From contig CAZRDB010000037.1 of assembly GCA_964598695.1 (NCBI GenBank), positions 1 through 33,997 of the forward strand: a DNA stretch of 33,997 nt, read 5' to 3'. This document shows, piece after piece, positions 31,487-33,997 of this stretch (the stretch's first letter is position 1; each line of letters begins with the position of its first letter). The notes below the pieces were generated by a model. That model did no database searches. It was not told the origin of the DNA and saw nothing but the letters and a program-made list of their open reading frames with translations. A program made the translations under genes and the position numbers. The stretch is from CAZRDB01 sp964598695. GTDB taxonomy: Bacteria; Armatimonadota; Zipacnadia; UBA1398.

Positions 31487-32334
31487 TGGCCGCCCCCCGT
31501 CCCCATCAGCATCTCGCCGCTGTCGACCTCGGTGTCGGCGGAGACCTCCTCGCCGATCTGCGCCCCCAGTTTGCGCGGCAGGGTCACCGTCTGGCTCAGC
31601 GAGATCGCGTCCTCGTCGTCGTCCGGGTCGTCGATCGTGAGGGAGTACGTCACGGCCGTCGGCAGCTCGGTCGAGTCCCACTCGTCGACCCACGCCTCGT
31701 CATCGGCGCTGTAGTACTGCACATCGAACCCGGTGACCTCCTCGCACAGAGGAGTCACCTCGGTGGTCTGGTCGGCGTCGCCGAGATCGATGTAGCGGTT
31801 TTCCGCGCGGACGAGGCCCTCCTCCTCGGTGCTGGGATCCTCGTCGATGTAGTAGGAGACGTGCACGACGCCCACCTGCGGGAGGCCGTCGTCGTCGAGG
31901 TACGGCGGAGGCGTGATCAGCATCTCGAGCTGGGCGGAGTTGGTCGCCGTGTCGACCGAGCCCTTGAGCGTCGGCGTCGCCTCGCTCTCGGTGGCCATGC
32001 CGGTCGAGAACCCGGCCGCCGACGAGGTTGTCTCGGTCGCGCCCGCGTCGGCCGGCGCAGGGGCGTCGACCCACAGCGAGTACAGCTCGCGCTGGATCTG
32101 GGCCGTCAGCAGTCGGCCGGTCTGGTAGAGCTGCGACCGCTCCTCGGCGATCTCCATCGAGCGCATGGCCACGCGGAAGGTCGCGAAGATCGCGCTCAGC
32201 AGCATCGCGAGCAGGAAGCAGACCGTGATCATCTCGAGCAGGGTGAAGCCGCCGCACGACGCGCCGCCGCGCCCCCGCGAGGGGGGCGGCGACACGCGGC
32301 CCGACAGGCCCTGGCGCCGGCTCGTCACCGTCAT
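31483..32334 (-). CDS. gspJ: GspJ-type minor pseudopilin
   Basis: The 283-residue protein has a long basic leader and the prepilin cleavage region SCGG|FTLLEMITVCFLLAML with Glu at position 5, followed by SMEIAEERSQLYQTGRLLTA and QIQRELYS, the pattern of GspJ. The body is a strand-rich globular domain with an unusually acidic end (DDPDDDEDAI). It overlaps gspI and gspK by ATGA. ATG 32334 was chosen because it overlaps the previous stop; the leader of about 30 residues is longer than usual. Confidence 0.85.
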   Translation of the reverse strand: MTVTSRRQGLSGRVSPPPSRGRGGASCGGFTLLEMITVCFLLAMLLSAIFATFRVAMRSMEIAEERSQLYQTGRLLTAQIQRELYSLWVDAPAPADAGATETTSSAAGFSTGMATESEATPTLKGSVDTATNSAQLEMLITPPPYLDDDGLPQVGVVHVSYYIDEDPSTEEEGLVRAENRYIDLGDADQTTEVTPLCEEVTGFDVQYYSADDEAWVDEWDSTELPTAVTYSLTIDDPDDDEDAISLSQTVTLPRKLGAQIGEEVSADTEVDSGEMLMGTGGGQ

Positions 32335-32735
32335 TCCGACTCGGTCTCCTCGGGCGGCGGCCGCAGGATCGTTGTGAGCGAGACCTCGTCGCTCCGCTCC
32401 TCCGACACGCGCCACATCACGACGACATTGACCTGCATGAGGTCGCTGTACTCCTCCATGGTGCGGATCTCGCTCTGCCACCGGAACTCCGACCACGGCT
32501 CCTCACAGGCGCCCTGGTCGGTCCCGTCGGTCAGGGTCGACTGCCCCATGATCTCGGCCAGCCGCTGCTGGGCGAGGATCGCGGCGATCGACCGCTTCTC
32601 CGAGATCCGGAGGGTCTCGATCCCGGAGGTGAACGACCGCATCACCACGGTCAGCCCGACGGCGAGGATCGCCGAGGCGACCATCAGTTCGAGCAACGTG
32701 TACCCGGATCGACTGTGGGGGCGCCGCGCCACCAC
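32331..32735 (-). CDS. gspI: GspI-type minor pseudopilin
   Basis: The 134-residue protein has a short leader and cleavage region HSRSG|YTLLELMVASAILAVGL with Glu at position 5, then AAILAQQRLAEIMGQS, typical of GspI. The C-terminal domain is small and rich in strands, as expected. GspI initiates the pseudopilus tip complex. GTG 32735 overlaps the TAG of gspH by one base, and its stop overlaps gspJ by ATGA. Confidence 0.85.
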   Translation of the reverse strand: MVARRPHSRSGYTLLELMVASAILAVGLTVVMRSFTSGIETLRISEKRSIAAILAQQRLAEIMGQSTLTDGTDQGACEEPWSEFRWQSEIRTMEEYSDLMQVNVVVMWRVSEERSDEVSLTTILRPPPEETESE

Positions 32736-33358
32736 TACCGGCCCACCTCCGTGGAGAGCAGTCTCTCTTCTTCCTCCGGCGACAGGACCGTCGGGTTGAG
32801 CCGCAGTCTGCGGATCGAGACCGTCAGCCGGTCCTGCTTGTAGCCCTCGAGCCGGATCACCGCATCGTCGGTCGAGCCATCGGGCGCGAAGGTCAGCTCG
32901 CGCGATTGCGCGGTCGAGACCTGCGACGACGGCGCGCCGGCGTAGGTGATCCGCACGCCCTGCGGAAGCGCGCGCCGCCGGGCGAGGCTGTCGGTCAGCT
33001 CCTCCCAGGTCGGCTCGGCGCCGACGCCTGCGGCCGCCGTCGTGGTCGAGACCGCGACGGCGCTCCCGTTGCTGTCGGTCGGGTACTGGAGCTGCTCGAT
33101 GGTGACGATGCCCTCGTCCGTGTCGAGGCTCAGGCGCGTGTAGGTGTGATGGGTGATCGCCCGGCTCCGGGCGATCTGGACCATGTTCGCCATCGTCCGC
33201 GCGCCCGTGCGCAGCCGCTCGGCCTGCAGCGAACGCGTGACGTTCGGAACGGCCAACCCGGCCAGCAGCCCCATGATCACCATCACGACGAGCAGCTCGG
33301 TGACCGTGAAGCCGCGAAGGCTACTCCTTCGTGGCCTCCCAGTTGTTGATGTCGTCAT
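32735..33358 (-). CDS. gspH: GspH-type minor pseudopilin
   Basis: The 207-residue protein has the leader RRSSLRG|FTVTELLVVMVIMGLLAG with Glu at position 5, then AERLRTGARTMANMVQIARS and RAITHHTYTRLSLDTDEG, the GspH/FimT pattern of a helix followed by a strand-rich domain. ATG 33358 lies inside the end of gspG (38-base overlap) and has GAGG 6 bases upstream. The gene would be translated in coupling with gspG. The C-terminal extension ending LLSTEVGR is ordinary for the family. Confidence 0.87.
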   Translation of the reverse strand: MTTSTTGRPRRSSLRGFTVTELLVVMVIMGLLAGLAVPNVTRSLQAERLRTGARTMANMVQIARSRAITHHTYTRLSLDTDEGIVTIEQLQYPTDSNGSAVAVSTTTAAAGVGAEPTWEELTDSLARRRALPQGVRITYAGAPSSQVSTAQSRELTFAPDGSTDDAVIRLEGYKQDRLTVSIRRLRLNPTVLSPEEEERLLSTEVGR

Positions 33359-33764
33359 CCGTGCCCTCTTTGCCGTCCTTGCCCAGCGAGAGCAGATCGT
33401 AGTCGCGCTTGTCCTTGCCGGGCGAGCGGTAGACGTAGTCGCGGTTCCAGCCGTCCTTCGGCACGCCGCGCTCGAGATAGGGGCCCTTCCAGCGCGAGGA
33501 GTGGTCGGAGTCGGTCGGGCTCTGGACGAGGGCCTTGAGGCCGTCCGACTGGGAGGGCGCATCCTGGCAGTGGATCTGGTACTGCGTGATCGCCTGTTCG
33601 ACGGTCCGGATCTCCGCCTTGGTCTTCGACTCGCGCGCTTCCTCGATCCGCTTGGGGACCACGGTCACCGCCATGCCCGCGAGCAGCACGATGATCACCA
33701 TGACCACGAGCAGCTCGGTGAGCGTGAAGCCGTACCGCCCCGCGCGCAAACGCTTCCTACACAT
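33321..33764 (-). CDS. gspG: GspG-type major pseudopilin
   Basis: The 147-residue protein is a typical GspG: leader ending GRYG|FTLTELLVVMVIIVLLAG with Glu at position 5, then the signature WKGPYLERGVPKDGWNRDYV, YRSPGKDKRDYDLLSLGKDG and TDDDINNWE, including the acidic calcium-binding loop at the end. It forms the shaft of the pseudopilus after processing by a prepilin peptidase, not present here. ATG 33764 has GGAGGAGG about 10 bases upstream. It begins 55 bases after the end of the gspF fragment. Confidence 0.94.
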   Translation of the reverse strand: MCRKRLRAGRYGFTLTELLVVMVIIVLLAGMAVTVVPKRIEEARESKTKAEIRTVEQAITQYQIHCQDAPSQSDGLKALVQSPTDSDHSSRWKGPYLERGVPKDGWNRDYVYRSPGKDKRDYDLLSLGKDGKEGTDDDINNWEATKE

Positions 33765-33819
33765 GCGTCACTGCCTCCTCCGTCTGTCATCGCCTTGAGG
33801 GGAGATCGCCTCCCCGAAG

Positions 33820-33945
33820 CTACGCACCACCGCTGACATTGAGCTGGAAGATCGGCAAGAGCATTGCCGAGATGATGAAGAAGACGATCCCGCCCAGGGT
33901 CACTTTTATAATCGGCAGGACCTGGAAAAACCCGGGACAACCGGG
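33820..33945 (-). CDS. gspF: GspF C-terminal end (partial, damaged by contig end)
   Basis: Reading leftward, the last 41 codons end LPIIKVTLGGIVFFIISAML and LPIFQLNVSGGA before TAG at 33820-33822. This is the final membrane helix and tail of the GspF/PilC inner-membrane platform protein. Further upstream the same frame meets a TAA at 33946-33948 in sequence full of long C, G and T runs, which looks like read or assembly error rather than biology. Identity rests on the LLPIFQLN end and on the position just before gspG. Confidence 0.65.
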   Translation of the reverse strand, partial: PGCPGFFQVLPIIKVTLGGIVFFIISAMLLPIFQLNVSGGA

Positions 33946-33997
33946 TTAGTCCCCCCGGGGGCGACAGTGTGGGGAACCGTTTTTTTGCCCCCCCCAA

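Noticed and set aside
1..33997. tRNA, rRNA, CRISPR arrays, insertion sequences
   Set aside because: No cloverleaf, rRNA-like stretch, regular spacer array, transposase or terminal inverted repeat was recognised by eye; a dedicated search was not possible.

Overview
The window is about 34 kb of very GC-rich DNA (third codon positions almost always G or C) with densely packed genes, many joined by ATGA or GTGA overlaps. It carries one 10-N assembly gap (3166-3175) and degraded sequence at its right end, so it looks like a scaffold from an uncultured bacterium. A type II secretion operon with a secretin shows a diderm envelope. A ferredoxin-linked 2-oxoacid oxidoreductase, a Rieske/cytochrome b module with a bd-like cytochrome c fusion protein, a SigH-type sigma factor and a class II xylose isomerase suggest a flexible heterotroph with both low-potential and oxygen-linked metabolism. 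I cannot assign a phylum. A Planctomycetota-like or other deep-branching high-GC diderm lineage is a guess.

Left part, plus strand, 1-7635. The end of korA, then korB, then an unusual acetyltransferase-KorC fusion complete an oxoacid:ferredoxin oxidoreductase locus. A tightly coupled cassette follows: HPr-kinase-like P-loop protein (interrupted by the gap), radical SAM/SPASM protein, lasso-peptide B2-like cysteine protease, GT4 glycosyltransferase, a protein of unknown family, and a second radical SAM protein. This looks like a peptide- or protein-modification locus of the HprK/radical-SAM/B2 type with no visible precursor, cyclase or PqqD-like gene.

Middle part, 7632-21787. A small minus-strand metal-binding (HMA) protein is divergent from a plus-strand respiratory operon. 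A near-consensus Fur box lies between them. The operon encodes a multi-pass membrane protein, a Rieske protein, cytochrome b, a CydA-like protein fused to cytochrome c, and a YkgJ-type cysteine-cluster protein. Facing it on the minus strand are a NuoM-like membrane protein lacking the usual lysine and an exported PQQ-type beta-propeller. Next come xylA (plus), a strong hairpin between convergent genes, an exported Gly/Met/Pro-rich protein (minus), a GAF histidine kinase (plus), a SigH-like sigma factor with a good sigma-70 promoter, and 5-formyltetrahydrofolate cyclo-ligase.

Right part, minus strand, 33945-21784. A type II secretion operon reads F(end)-G-H-I-J-K-[PilM/PilN fusion, GspL-like]-[PilO/GspM-like]-two tandem GspC/PilP-like paralogues-D, and ends with an exported polysaccharide-deacetylase-like protein. 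The PilM part is interrupted by an in-frame TGA. Several exported proteins in this half carry Gly/Met/Pro low-complexity blocks inside otherwise ordinary folds. No rRNA, tRNA, CRISPR array or insertion sequence was seen, and no intergenic stretch exceeds 300 bases.
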